Source: Streptomyces sp. Ru62 (GTDB taxonomy: Bacteria > Actinomycetota > Actinomycetes > Streptomycetales > Streptomycetaceae). Taken from it: a stretch of 64,000 nucleotides of DNA. This document shows, piece by piece, positions 40,456-47,900 of the stretch; position 1 is the stretch's first letter; each line of letters opens with the position of its first letter. The notes under the pieces were generated by a model. The model searched no databases, was not told where the DNA came from, and was given only the letters and a program-made list of their open reading frames with translations. Made by a program: the position numbers and the translations under genes. The stretch lies in the NCBI RefSeq assembly GCF_002920615.1, contig NZ_PQSU01000031.1:44958-108957 (forward strand), in the 5' to 3' direction.

Positions 40456-42903
40456 GTGAGTGAGGGCGCTGCGATCAGCGGGACGCGAACGGCGCCGGAG
40501 CGTGCCGAAGCCGCCCTCGCGTCGCTGATGGCGTCCCCGGCCACGTCCGACCGGCTCCGCCGGGTGCTCGAACAGGCGCTCGTGTTCGCCGGCGCGTCCT
40601 TCGCCGGGGTGTACACGCCCGGCCACGACGCCACGGAGCTCTGCCTCGCCGAGTCGGCCGGTCTGCCCCGCACGCTGTACGGTCTGCGGGACTGCTACCC
40701 GGCCGCCGGCACCTCCCCGGTCGCCGAGGCGCACCGCACCGGACGCCCGCGCTGGCTCGGCCCCGCCGAACTGGCCGCCGGCCCGGACTCCCGCCGCACC
40801 CCGTCCCCGGACTTCTCCGTGGCCGTCCTGCCGCTCGGCCCCGCGGGCGGCGGCTGTCTGCTGGCCGTGGGCGAGCACCCGGGCGGCTTCGGGACCGACG
40901 ACCGGACCAGCCTGGAGCTGATCGCCCGTGCCGTGGCGGTACCCGCCCCGGCCGTCGCGGGTGACACCGGCGAGCTGCCCGAGGACGCCTTCAGCCTGAC
41001 CATGGACACCGGCCGGGTGGAGGTCGGCGGGGCGATCCTGCGACTGTTCGGGATCGACCGGGCGAGCTTCGACGGTCGCGTGGAGACCCTGCTCGGCCGC
41101 GCGGTGCCGGAGGATCTGCCCGCGCTGATGTCCGTGGTCGAGGCCGACCACATGTCCATCGGCGACCGCGAGCTGGAGTTCCGCATCCTGCAGCCCGCCG
41201 GCCCGCCCAAGTGGCTGCGGCTGCGGGGCCGGCTGCTGCCCGGCGGCGAGGGCCGCTCCGCCCGGCTCGTCGGCACCGTCGCCGACGCCTCCTCGCTGCG
41301 CTCCGACGTCACCGACGTCGCCCGCGTGCAGCGCCTGGCCGCCGCCCTCGCCACCGCCGGCACCGTCAAGGACGTCGGCCAGGCAGTCGTGGCCGCCCTG
41401 CGCAAGCCGCTGCGGGCCGACCGGATCGCCCTCGCCGAACTTGAGAACGACCGACTGGTCGTCACCGTCCTCGACCCACCCGAACCCGAGGCCTGGCCGG
41501 AGGTGTGGCGCACCGAGTGGCGTACCGAATGGCCCGACGCGCCCGTGCGCGCCATGCCCACCCTGGCCGCCGCGCTGCGCGAGGGCCGGGCCAAGATCTG
41601 GCCCGCCGGCTCGGCGCTGGAGCCCGCCCTCGCCGAGGTCGGCCCGGGCGGCCTCGCCGTGCTGCCGCTGCCCGCCGGCAGCCGCATGGCCGGTGCCTGC
41701 CTGGTCGGCTGGGACCGCCCGCACGACTTCGCCCCCGACGAGCGCGCCCTGCTCACCGCCTGCGCCGGCCTGACCGGCCAGGCCCTGCTGCGCGCCCACG
41801 CCTTCGACGCCGAGCACGAACTCGTCGGCATGCTCCAGCGCACCCTGCTGCCCCGCCGGCTGCCCCGGCTGCCCGGCGCGGTCGCCGTCGCCCGCTACCT
41901 GCCCACCACGGCCGGTCTGGAGGTCGGCGGCGACTGGTACGACGTGATCCCGCTGGCCGACAACCACGTCGCCCTGGTGATCGGCGACGTCCAGGGCCAC
42001 AACGCGGGCGCCGCCACCCTGATGGGCCAGATGCGCACCGCGCTGCGCGCCTACGCGGTCGAGGGCCACGCCCCGGACGTGGTCGTCGCGCACGCCAACC
42101 GGCTGCTGCTGGACATGGAGACCGACCTCTTCGCCACCTGTGCCTACGTCGACGTCGACGTGGAGCAGGGCACCGCCTGGTGCGTCCGCGCCGGGCATGT
42201 GCAACCGGTGCTGCGCCACCCGGGCGGCACCGCCGAGATTGTGGGGGCGGAGGGCGGCCCACCGCTCGGCGTGCTCGCCCAGGCCGAGTTCCCGATGACC
42301 CCGCTGCGGCTGCAGCCCGGTACCGTGATCGCGCTGACCACCGACGGCCTGGTGGAGTCCCCGGACACCGACCTCGACGCCGGCATGGACCGGCTGGCCC
42401 GCGAACTGTCCGCCGCCGACCCCGCGCACCTCGGCCTGGTCGCCGACGCCCTGCTCACCGGCGCCCACCGCGGCGACGACGTGGCGCTGCTGCTGATGCG
42501 CTACGACGGACTGGCCGTACGCCCGCTCCGGGAGAGCTGGACGGTGTGGCGGGTGCCGGAGGCGGTCCGGCACGCCCGCCGCTTCACCCGGCGCACGCTG
42601 CGCGCCTGGGGCCTGTCCCGCGACACGATCGACGTGGCCTTGCTGGTCGTCTCCGAACTCGTCACCAACGCCCTGGTGCACACCGGCGGCCAGGTCCGGC
42701 TCGACCTCAGCCTGGTCAACCACCGGCTGCGGCTCGCCGTCGCCGACTCCTCCCCGCGCAGCCCCGTGAAGCCCACCAGCATCGGCTGGGAGGCCACCGG
42801 CGGCCGGGGCATCCTGCTGGTGGAGGCGGTGTCGGAGGCCTGGGGCACGGTCCCGGTCAGCGGCGGCAAACAGGTCTGGGCGGACCTCGTACCCGACCGC
42901 TGA
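40456..42903 (+). CDS. GAF-PAS-GAF-SpoIIE (PP2C) phosphatase with C-terminal HATPase domain
   Basis: A cytoplasmic regulator of about 815 residues. Order: GAF-like sensor (about 20-165), PAS-like region (176-280), second GAF (292-448), SpoIIE/PP2C phosphatase (about 452-685) and an anti-sigma-type histidine-kinase ATPase (about 696-815). The phosphatase shows GGDWYDV, VIGDVQGH and TDGLVE; the ATPase shows an N-box SELVTNALVH and GGRGILLV. Such RsbU/RsbW-like fusions control anti-sigma-factor antagonists by dephosphorylation and phosphorylation. GTG 40456 was picked because the reading frame upstream is low-complexity and overlaps the terminator region; GTG 40453 is equally possible, and no clear ribosome-binding site is seen. 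No sigma factor or anti-anti-sigma gene lies next to it, so its partners are elsewhere. A 7-bp inverted repeat follows the stop (42905-42928). Confidence 0.93.
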   Translation: MSEGAAISGTRTAPERAEAALASLMASPATSDRLRRVLEQALVFAGASFAGVYTPGHDATELCLAESAGLPRTLYGLRDCYPAAGTSPVAEAHRTGRPRWLGPAELAAGPDSRRTPSPDFSVAVLPLGPAGGGCLLAVGEHPGGFGTDDRTSLELIARAVAVPAPAVAGDTGELPEDAFSLTMDTGRVEVGGAILRLFGIDRASFDGRVETLLGRAVPEDLPALMSVVEADHMSIGDRELEFRILQPAGPPKWLRLRGRLLPGGEGRSARLVGTVADASSLRSDVTDVARVQRLAAALATAGTVKDVGQAVVAALRKPLRADRIALAELENDRLVVTVLDPPEPEAWPEVWRTEWRTEWPDAPVRAMPTLAAALREGRAKIWPAGSALEPALAEVGPGGLAVLPLPAGSRMAGACLVGWDRPHDFAPDERALLTACAGLTGQALLRAHAFDAEHELVGMLQRTLLPRRLPRLPGAVAVARYLPTTAGLEVGGDWYDVIPLADNHVALVIGDVQGHNAGAATLMGQMRTALRAYAVEGHAPDVVVAHANRLLLDMETDLFATCAYVDVDVEQGTAWCVRAGHVQPVLRHPGGTAEIVGAEGGPPLGVLAQAEFPMTPLRLQPGTVIALTTDGLVESPDTDLDAGMDRLARELSAADPAHLGLVADALLTGAHRGDDVALLLMRYDGLAVRPLRESWTVWRVPEAVRHARRFTRRTLRAWGLSRDTIDVALLVVSELVTNALVHTGGQVRLDLSLVNHRLRLAVADSSPRSPVKPTSIGWEATGGRGILLVEAVSEAWGTVPVSGGKQVWADLVPDR

Positions 42904-42904
42904 C

Positions 42905-42928
42905 CCGCCACTCGGGTACGGGTGGCGG
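42905..42928 (+). terminator. Small inverted repeat after the PP2C gene
   Basis: CCGCCAC (42905-42911) pairs with GTGGCGG (42922-42928) directly after the stop codon, with a 10-base loop and no T tract. Possible weak terminator. Confidence 0.35.
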
Positions 42929-42970
42929 CGGTCCCGGCAGGTCGCGGCGGGGGCGCGTCCCGGAGCTGCC

Positions 42971-42987
42971 TAGGGTCGGTTGGCGTG
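42971..42987 (+). promoter_or_regulatory. Possible -10 box of a leaderless gene
   Basis: TAGGGT at 42971-42976 lies 8 bases before the GTG at 42985, and no ribosome-binding site is present. This is the usual arrangement of leaderless Streptomyces genes. Confidence 0.4.
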
Positions 42988-43257
42988 TCGCACACCTTCG
43001 AAGAACTGGTCGCCAAGCAGCGCGCGGCCGCCGCCGCCCACGCCCAGGTACAGGAACTGCGGGACGCCTACGGCCCGCCGGCCGAGCGGCGGATGACCGG
43101 CGCCCAGTCGGGCACCTACGAGACCGCCCTGCGGGCCTGGCGGGACCTCGCCCGCGATGTGCAGACGGCGGTGAGCGAGTACGCCCGGCAGACCGGCCGG
43201 CCCCGGGCCGAGGTCGAGGCGGAGGTGGAACGCGCGGCGGCGGAGGAGGCGGACTGA
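42985..43257 (+). CDS. Small Ala-rich helical hypothetical protein
   Basis: A 90-residue acidic, Ala/Glu/Arg-rich protein predicted to be almost wholly helical, with no membrane segment, signal peptide or cysteine. The pattern of small and hydrophobic residues (AKQRAAAAAHAQVQELRDAY and later EVEAEVERAAAEEAD) suggests a short coiled coil. I do not recognise a named family. GTG 42985 was chosen because the upstream part of the frame is Gly/Arg low-complexity and a TAGGGT box sits where a leaderless promoter is expected. It lies alone between the PP2C gene and a DUF6479 gene. Codon use matches the neighbours, so it is probably real. Confidence 0.7.
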   Translation: MSHTFEELVAKQRAAAAAHAQVQELRDAYGPPAERRMTGAQSGTYETALRAWRDLARDVQTAVSEYARQTGRPRAEVEAEVERAAAEEAD

Positions 43258-43460
43258 CCCACGGCCGGCCCCAGATCCGCCACCGCACCGGCGACACCGG
43301 CAGCACCGGCGGCATCGGTGGCACCGGTGCACGGGTCGCATCGGCCTGGCTGGACTGGCGCACGGGCCGGAGCGGTCGGCCGGACGGGGCCGTAGGGCCG
43401 CGGCCTGCCCGTTCGCGCGCGCCCGCGCATCCGTCGCGCCGCGCCGGGTACCCGGCGCTC

Positions 43461-43829
43461 ATGAACACTGCCATGTACGAAGCGGCCACGGGCGCCCAGG
43501 TCTTCGGCTACGCCCTGATCCTGATCGCCGGTGTGGCCTGCGTCGCGGGACTCATCTGGGCCTTCCGGCTGGGATTCAAGGTGCGCGAGCGGGAACCGGC
43601 ACCGCCGCGGCCCGACGAACAGCCGAAGATGCCGCCGTCGGGGCCGGTGCACGAGACCCACGAGGTCCGTGAGCCCGACGAGGTGCCCCGGGCCACCGAC
43701 GAGAGCGAGCGCCTCACCCCCCACCAGCTCGGCAACGTCGGCACCAAGCGCGCCGACGACCAGCGCCGCCCCCGTTGGACGCCGGGGTCCAGCGGGTCCT
43801 TCGGCGGTGGCGGCGGCGGTCGTACCTGA
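43461..43829 (+). CDS. DUF6479-like small membrane protein
   Basis: A 122-residue protein with one N-terminal membrane helix (about residues 13-35, ending LIWAFRLGFKV). A Pro/Glu-rich cytoplasmic region follows, containing PRPDEQPKMPPSGPVHETHEVREPDEVP. That helix plus PP.SGPVHE..E.REPDEVP pattern matches DUF6479 proteins, a Streptomyces family of unknown function. The C-terminus ends in a Gly-rich tract. ATG 43461 is the first Met before the helix; ATG 43473 is a weaker alternative. No ribosome-binding site is evident. The 203-base gap before it holds tandem ACCGGC-type low-complexity sequence and no gene. Confidence 0.82.
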   Translation: MNTAMYEAATGAQVFGYALILIAGVACVAGLIWAFRLGFKVREREPAPPRPDEQPKMPPSGPVHETHEVREPDEVPRATDESERLTPHQLGNVGTKRADDQRRPRWTPGSSGSFGGGGGGRT

Positions 43830-43975
43830 CCCGGTGCGGCGGTCGTCCCTGCCCCGGCGGCGCACCGCCGCGTTTGCGGGCTGCCCGGCCCGGGGACCCG
43901 GTCACGCACCCAGCACACCCCGGGCCCGGGTGGCCCGGCGAACGGCGCCCGCGGCGAGCGGGACGCAGAAGGAAG

Positions 43976-44161
43976 ATGAACGACGTGACCGCGCATGCCA
44001 GCGAGAAACCGGCCATACCCGACGCTGAGACGGGCTGGGCCCAGGCCCGCCGTAGGCGGAACCGGGGAGTGCGCACCTGCGTGCCCGCCCTGCTGGACCG
44101 CACCTCCGCGAAGCGGCCGGGCCCGGACCTTGAGGACAACATCGTGCGCGGCGAGGACTGA
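43976..44161 (+). CDS. 61-residue hypothetical protein
   Basis: A short basic protein with a strong ribosome-binding site (AGAAGGAAG directly upstream of ATG 43976). The central part is Arg-rich (ARRRRNRGVRTCVPALLDRTS) and the end is acidic (DLEDNIVRGED). It has a single Cys and no signal peptide or membrane helix. I do not recognise a family. The ribosome-binding site and G/C-biased third positions argue for a real gene, but there is no neighbour to suggest a role. Its stop codon is the first base group of a 44-bp tandem repeat. Confidence 0.6.
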   Translation: MNDVTAHASEKPAIPDAETGWAQARRRRNRGVRTCVPALLDRTSAKRPGPDLEDNIVRGED

Positions 44162-44288
44162 ACGCCCGGGGCGCGCCCGGACGCAGCCACGCCCCGCTGG
44201 ACTGAACGCCCGGGGCGCGCCCGGACGCGGTGACGCCCCGCAGGGCTGAACTCCCGGGGCCGAGGCCCGTCGCCCTGACGCCCCGCGG
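44157..44288 (+). repeat. 44-bp tandem repeat (two good copies plus a degenerate third)
   Basis: CTGAACGCCCGGGGCGCGCC recurs at 44158 and 44202, and a degenerate copy starts at 44246. Each good copy contains the 10-base palindrome GGGCGCGCCC and ends in a GACGCCCCGC-like block. It begins at the stop codon of the 61-residue ORF and ends just before the rmlB-like promoter. It may act as serial hairpin terminators. Confidence 0.85.
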
Positions 44289-44289
44289 T

Positions 44290-44304
44290 CATACTCCGGT
44301 CATG
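44290..44304 (+). promoter_or_regulatory. Possible -10 box for the rmlB-like gene
   Basis: CATACT at 44290-44295 is followed 6 bases later by ATG 44302. There is no purine-rich ribosome-binding site, which suggests a leaderless transcript. The same CATACT box precedes the glycosyltransferase gene at 62652. Confidence 0.4.
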
Positions 44305-45273
44305 AACCTGCTCGTCACCGGCGCCGCCGGCTTCATCGGCTCCCACTACGTCCGCGGGCTCCTCGCCGGCGACGCGCCGGACGCACCCCACGTGACCGTG
44401 CTGGACAAGCTGACCTACGCCGGCACGCTCACCAACCTCCCCGTGGGCCACCCCCGGCTGGACTTCGTGCACGGGGACGTCTGTGACGCCGGCCTGGTCG
44501 ACGAACTGATGGCGGACGCCGACCAGGTGGTGCACTTCGCCGCCGAGTCGCACGTCGACCGGTCGATCGAGGGGGCCGGGGAGTTCCTCCGCACCAACGT
44601 GCTCGGCACCCAGACCCTGCTGGACGCGGCCCTCCGGCACGGCACCGGCCCGTTCGTGCACGTCTCCACCGACGAGGTCTACGGCTCCGTCCGGACCGGC
44701 TCCTGGTCCGAGACCCAGCCGCTCGCGCCCAACTCGCCGTACGCCGCGTCGAAGGCGTCCGCCGACCTCATGGCCCTCGCCCACCACCGCACCCACGGCC
44801 TGGACGTCCGGATCACCCGCTGCTCCAACAACTACGGCCCGCGCCAGTTCCCCGAGAAGGTGATCCCGCTCTTCGTGACCAACCTCCTCGGCGGTCTGCC
44901 CGTCCCGCTGTACGGCGACGGGCACCACGTCCGCGACTGGCTGCACGCCGACGACCACTGCCACGGCATCGACCTGGTCCGAACCCGGGGCCGCCCCGGC
45001 GAGGTGTACCACCTCGGCGGCGGCACGGAGCTGACCAACAAGGAGCTGACCGGCCTGCTGCTGGAGGCGTGCGGCGCGGGCTGGGAGCACGTGGTGCACG
45101 TGCCCGACCGCAAGGGCCACGACCTGCGCTACTCGCTCGACTGGAGCAAGGCCCGCGACGAACTCGGCTACCGGCCGCGCCGCGACTTCACCACGGGCCT
45201 CGCCGAGACGGTGGCCTGGTACCGCGCCCACCGGTCCTGGTGGGAGCCGCTCAAGCGGCGGGCAGCCCGCTGA
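44302..45273 (+). CDS. rmlB: dTDP-glucose 4,6-dehydratase
   Basis: A 323-residue NAD-dependent dehydratase that converts dTDP-glucose to dTDP-4-keto-6-deoxyglucose, the branch point of deoxysugar pathways. The Rossmann motif GAAGFIGS is at 7-14, the catalytic segment STDEVYG at 122-128, and Tyr147/Lys151 lie in YAASK. The later stretch RCSNNYGPRQFPEKVIPLF is characteristic of this enzyme rather than other epimerases. Length is usual for the family. It stands alone: no rmlA, C or D and no intact glycosyltransferase is next to it, so it may be a spare copy or a cluster remnant. Its stop codon lies inside a perfect 17-base inverted repeat. A related sugar-nucleotide dehydratase cannot be wholly excluded. 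Confidence 0.9.
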   Translation: MNLLVTGAAGFIGSHYVRGLLAGDAPDAPHVTVLDKLTYAGTLTNLPVGHPRLDFVHGDVCDAGLVDELMADADQVVHFAAESHVDRSIEGAGEFLRTNVLGTQTLLDAALRHGTGPFVHVSTDEVYGSVRTGSWSETQPLAPNSPYAASKASADLMALAHHRTHGLDVRITRCSNNYGPRQFPEKVIPLFVTNLLGGLPVPLYGDGHHVRDWLHADDHCHGIDLVRTRGRPGEVYHLGGGTELTNKELTGLLLEACGAGWEHVVHVPDRKGHDLRYSLDWSKARDELGYRPRRDFTTGLAETVAWYRAHRSWWEPLKRRAAR

Positions 45274-45289
45274 GCGGGCTGCCCGCCGC
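45255..45289. terminator. Bidirectional hairpin terminator between convergent genes
   Basis: Perfect inverted repeat with 17-base arms, 45255-45271 and 45273-45289, around one central base. It overlaps the stop codon of the rmlB-like gene and lies 43 bases from the stop of the convergent hydrolase gene. Confidence 0.85.
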
Positions 45290-45331
45290 GGCCCTCAGCC
45301 CCGGTCCGGGGGACGGCGCCCGGCCCGGCGG

Positions 45332-45916
45332 TCACGCGTGGGTCTTGGCCAGCAACTCCAGGACCTCGGCCGTCGTGCCGGTCTCGCCGAGCCGCGGGAA
45401 GATGCGCTCGACGCTGTTCGCGTGCGCCTCGCCGTCGGCGTCGGCCATGGCGTCCGTGGCGAGGGTGACGTGGTAGCCGTGCGCGTAGGCGTCGCGGGCG
45501 GTGGACTCGACGCCGATGCTGGTGGCGATGCCGGTCAGCACGATCTGCGTGATGCCGCGGCGGCGCAGCTGGACGTCCAGGTCGGTGCCGTGGAAGGCAC
45601 TCCAGTTGTGCTTGGTGACACGGATGTCGCCGGGGTGCCCGGACAGGTCGTCGACGACGACGTCCCAGCCCTCCGGGAAGGCGAGCCCGCGCGGCTGGCG
45701 CTCGGTGCGGCCGGGGACGGCGTCCGCCCCGTCCGGCGCGAAGGAGACCCGGACCAGGACCACGGGCAGCCCGTGGGAGCGGAAGGCGTCGGCGAGCGCG
45801 GCCGTGCGGGAGACGACCTCGGCGCCCGGCCAGGGCTGGGTGGGCATGGCCACGATGCCGTTCTGCAGGTCGATCGCGACGAGGGCGGTACGGGGGTCGA
45901 GCGTGGTGAGCGACAT
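45332..45916 (-). CDS. Isochorismatase-like hydrolase lacking the catalytic cysteine
   Basis: A 194-residue isochorismatase-superfamily protein. The catalytic Asp appears in LVAIDLQNGIV near residue 17 and the Lys in VTKHNWSAFHGTDL near 102. The nucleophile segment, usually N-I-C-V-E-S-T-A-R-D-A, reads TSIGVESTARDA, so the cysteine is replaced by glycine. True isochorismatases such as EntB also have Gly there, whereas cysteine amidohydrolases need the Cys. The enzyme is therefore more likely to cleave a vinyl-ether-type bond, or to have lost amidase activity. It starts 7 bases after the MFS gene and is the last gene of a marR-MFS-hydrolase operon. Substrate unknown. Confidence 0.85.
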   Translation of the reverse strand: MSLTTLDPRTALVAIDLQNGIVAMPTQPWPGAEVVSRTAALADAFRSHGLPVVLVRVSFAPDGADAVPGRTERQPRGLAFPEGWDVVVDDLSGHPGDIRVTKHNWSAFHGTDLDVQLRRRGITQIVLTGIATSIGVESTARDAYAHGYHVTLATDAMADADGEAHANSVERIFPRLGETGTTAEVLELLAKTHA

Positions 45917-45923
45917 GGGTCGG

Positions 45924-47318
45924 TCAGGCCTTTCGGGCGTCTCGGGGGGTCAGCCGGCCGAGGGATCGGTCGGGCAGGGTCGTCGCCAGCAGCAGTGCGG
46001 AGCCGGCGAGCATGAACAGGGCCAGGCCGTGCAGCCCGGCCGTGTCGGCGCGGTGCGGGTAGAACGCCGCGGTGGCGGCGGAGGCGCCCAGCGCGCCGAG
46101 GTACATGAAGGTCCGCAGCAGCCCGGCCGCAGAGGCGATCCGCTCCGGGTCGGCCTGCCGGTACAGCGCGGTCTGCGTGGCCAGGCCGATCAGCCCCTGC
46201 GGGACGCCGAGCAGCACACCGACCCCGAGCAGCAGCCAGAACGGGCTGCGGTCGCCGATCAGGAGCAGCACCGCGCAGCCCGCAAGCTGGAGGAGGGAAC
46301 CGGTGATCAGCTTGGCGCGCACCGCCTCGCGGCGCCCGGTCAGCGCGGAGGCGGTGAGCGCCGCCGCCGACAGCGGCAGCAGCGCGAGCCCGGCCGTGGA
46401 GGCGCCGAGCCCGCGGCCCTGCTCCAGCCACTGCGTGTAGCCGTACATGAAGGCGTAGGCCGTGGTGTAGCCGAGCAACTGGCGCAGGTACGTGGCGAGC
46501 AGCGGGCCGTTGCCGCCGAGGACGCGCAGGTCGATGAACGGGTCCGGCACCCTCAGCTCCCGCAGCGCGAAGCCCGCGGCGGCCACGGCGGACAGCACCG
46601 GCAGGTACCAGCGGCCGGCCCGCGGCTCCATCAGGAACAGCATCAGCGCGACCAGCAGGACGGCGAACAGCGCCATGCCGGGCACGTCCAGGCCGCGCTG
46701 CCGGGTCGCGGACCGGGGCAGCCGCAGCGCGCCGAGCACCAGACAGGCCGCCGACAGCGGCACGTTGACGGTGAACACGGCCCGCCAGCCGCCCAGTTGG
46801 ATCAACAGCCCGCCGAGCGCGGGCCCGACGACGGCCACCGTCTGGTTGGCGACGGCGAGCGCGGTCAGTACGCCCGCCGGGCTGTCCTGCCCGGTGCGTT
46901 CGGCCTCGGCGCGGGTCAGCCGCATGGCCGCCGGGTACGCCGCCGACGTGCCGAGGCCCAGCAGCACCCGGGCCGCGATCAGCGCGCCGAGCGAGGGGGC
47001 GAGCGCGCCGAGCAGACCGGCGACGCCGACCAGGGCCGTGCCGGCGAGGTAGAGCCTGCGCGGACCGTACATGTCCACCAGACGGCCGATGACGGGCTGG
47101 CCGACGGCGGTGGCCACGTAGAGCGCCGAGACCAGCCACACCGTCTCGGCGGGCGGGGCGCCGAACGCCACGCCGATCGGCACGAGCGCCACGGCGATCA
47201 TCGAGGAGTTGACCGGGTTCAGGACGGACCCGAGGACCATCGGCGGGATGAGCCGGCGGTCGAATCCGGCGGGGGAGGGACCGGTGGTCCGGGCGCGCGC
47301 GGTGAGCCTCGGTGTCAC
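45924..47318 (-). CDS. MFS multidrug-type exporter (DHA2-like)
   Basis: A 464-residue integral membrane protein with about 12-14 hydrophobic helices. It opens with MVLGSVLNPVNSSMIAVALV, the position of the LDxTIVNVALP motif in drug:proton antiporters of the DHA2 group. The loop IGRLVDMYGPRRLYL matches the MFS loop-2/3 signature, and ARVLLGLGTSAAYPAAMRL follows. The start is placed at the GTG at 47318, which overlaps the marR stop as GTGA. A longer frame to 47411 would run inside marR and is unlikely. This overlap implies translational coupling, and marR probably represses the operon. It likely exports a toxic compound that is also the MarR ligand. Confidence 0.9.
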   Translation of the reverse strand: MTPRLTARARTTGPSPAGFDRRLIPPMVLGSVLNPVNSSMIAVALVPIGVAFGAPPAETVWLVSALYVATAVGQPVIGRLVDMYGPRRLYLAGTALVGVAGLLGALAPSLGALIAARVLLGLGTSAAYPAAMRLTRAEAERTGQDSPAGVLTALAVANQTVAVVGPALGGLLIQLGGWRAVFTVNVPLSAACLVLGALRLPRSATRQRGLDVPGMALFAVLLVALMLFLMEPRAGRWYLPVLSAVAAAGFALRELRVPDPFIDLRVLGGNGPLLATYLRQLLGYTTAYAFMYGYTQWLEQGRGLGASTAGLALLPLSAAALTASALTGRREAVRAKLITGSLLQLAGCAVLLLIGDRSPFWLLLGVGVLLGVPQGLIGLATQTALYRQADPERIASAAGLLRTFMYLGALGASAATAAFYPHRADTAGLHGLALFMLAGSALLLATTLPDRSLGRLTPRDARKA

Positions 47319-47752
47319 GGCCGGGACAGCCGTTCCATCAGCTCCAGCGCCGCGAGGACGGTCTGCCGCTCCTCCTCGGTGTAGCGGTCCTGGAAGGCAC
47401 GGGCCAGCCACTCCTCGCGCACCTGCCTGTTCCCCTCGACACGGGCCCGGCCGCCGTCGGTCAGGGTGACCAGCTGGCGGCGGCCGTCGTCGGGGTCCGG
47501 GGCGCGGCGGATCAGCCCGTGCTGCTCCAGGGCGGCCAGCGTGGTGGCCATGGACTGCGGGCGCACCCCCTCCGCGGCGGCGAGCGCGCTGGCCGTGGCC
47601 GCGCCGTGCTTGCCGACCAGGGTGAGCGCCGACTCCTGCGAGGGGCTGAGGTCGGCGTCCTGCGCCACCTCGCGGATGCGGCGCCGCAGCCTGCTGAACA
47701 CCACGCGCAGATCGCGTGCGGCGCGGGCGGCGGAGTCGGAGATGTCGGCCAT
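47315..47752 (-). CDS. MarR-family transcriptional regulator
   Basis: A 145-residue winged-helix regulator. The recognition region is SPSQESALTLVGKHGAATASALAAAEGVRPQSMATTLAALE, followed by the wing RRAPDPDDGRRQLVTLT. ATG 47752 was chosen because upstream residues read through the promoter and are not family-like. Its own promoter can be read on the minus strand: -35 TGGACA and -10 TAGCCT separated by 17 bases, with the start 7 bases beyond the -10 box, so the transcript may be nearly leaderless. Three palindromes in this intergenic region are likely operators. It is the first gene of a three-gene operon and probably autorepresses. Confidence 0.93.
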   Translation of the reverse strand: MADISDSAARAARDLRVVFSRLRRRIREVAQDADLSPSQESALTLVGKHGAATASALAAAEGVRPQSMATTLAALEQHGLIRRAPDPDDGRRQLVTLTDGGRARVEGNRQVREEWLARAFQDRYTEEERQTVLAALELMERLSRP

Positions 47753-47759
47753 GCCGCCC

Positions 47760-47818
47760 AGGCTAGGACCGACAGCACAGGCTGTCCAGTTGGAACTGTT
47801 CAGTTTTGACTGTCTATT
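47760..47818. promoter_or_regulatory. Divergent promoters with tandem MarR-type operators
   Basis: Leftward promoter: -35 TGTCCA complement at 47783-47788 and -10 AGGCTA complement at 47760-47765, spacer 17. A 6-4-6 palindrome (GACAGC/GCTGTC, 47771-47786) lies in the spacer. Rightward promoter candidate: TTGGAA 47790-47795 and TCTATT 47813-47818, spacer 17. CAGTT-GG-AACTG (47787-47798) overlaps its -35 box and CAGT-TTTG-ACTG (47801-47812) fills its spacer. The operators are 14 bases apart in a local AT-rich patch. Confidence 0.65.
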
Positions 47819-47900
47819 TGCCGGGGTACTCGCCGGCCCTCGGACGGCGCGGCACGCGCAGTACGTCGGTGCACCCACGGAGCGAGATCGAGGAGCGCAG

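Noticed and set aside
44157..44288. CRISPR array
   Set aside because: Only two good copies, directly adjacent without spacers, and no cas gene anywhere in the window.
44302..45273. Glycosylated peptide pathway linking the rmlB-like gene to the NRPS
   Set aside because: No other deoxysugar gene and no intact glycosyltransferase is nearby, and a strong terminator plus several unrelated genes separate it from the NRPS.
45501..47384. Plus-strand open frame opposite the MFS and hydrolase genes
   Set aside because: Gln/Arg/Gly-rich shadow of the minus-strand genes, with no domain or plausible start.
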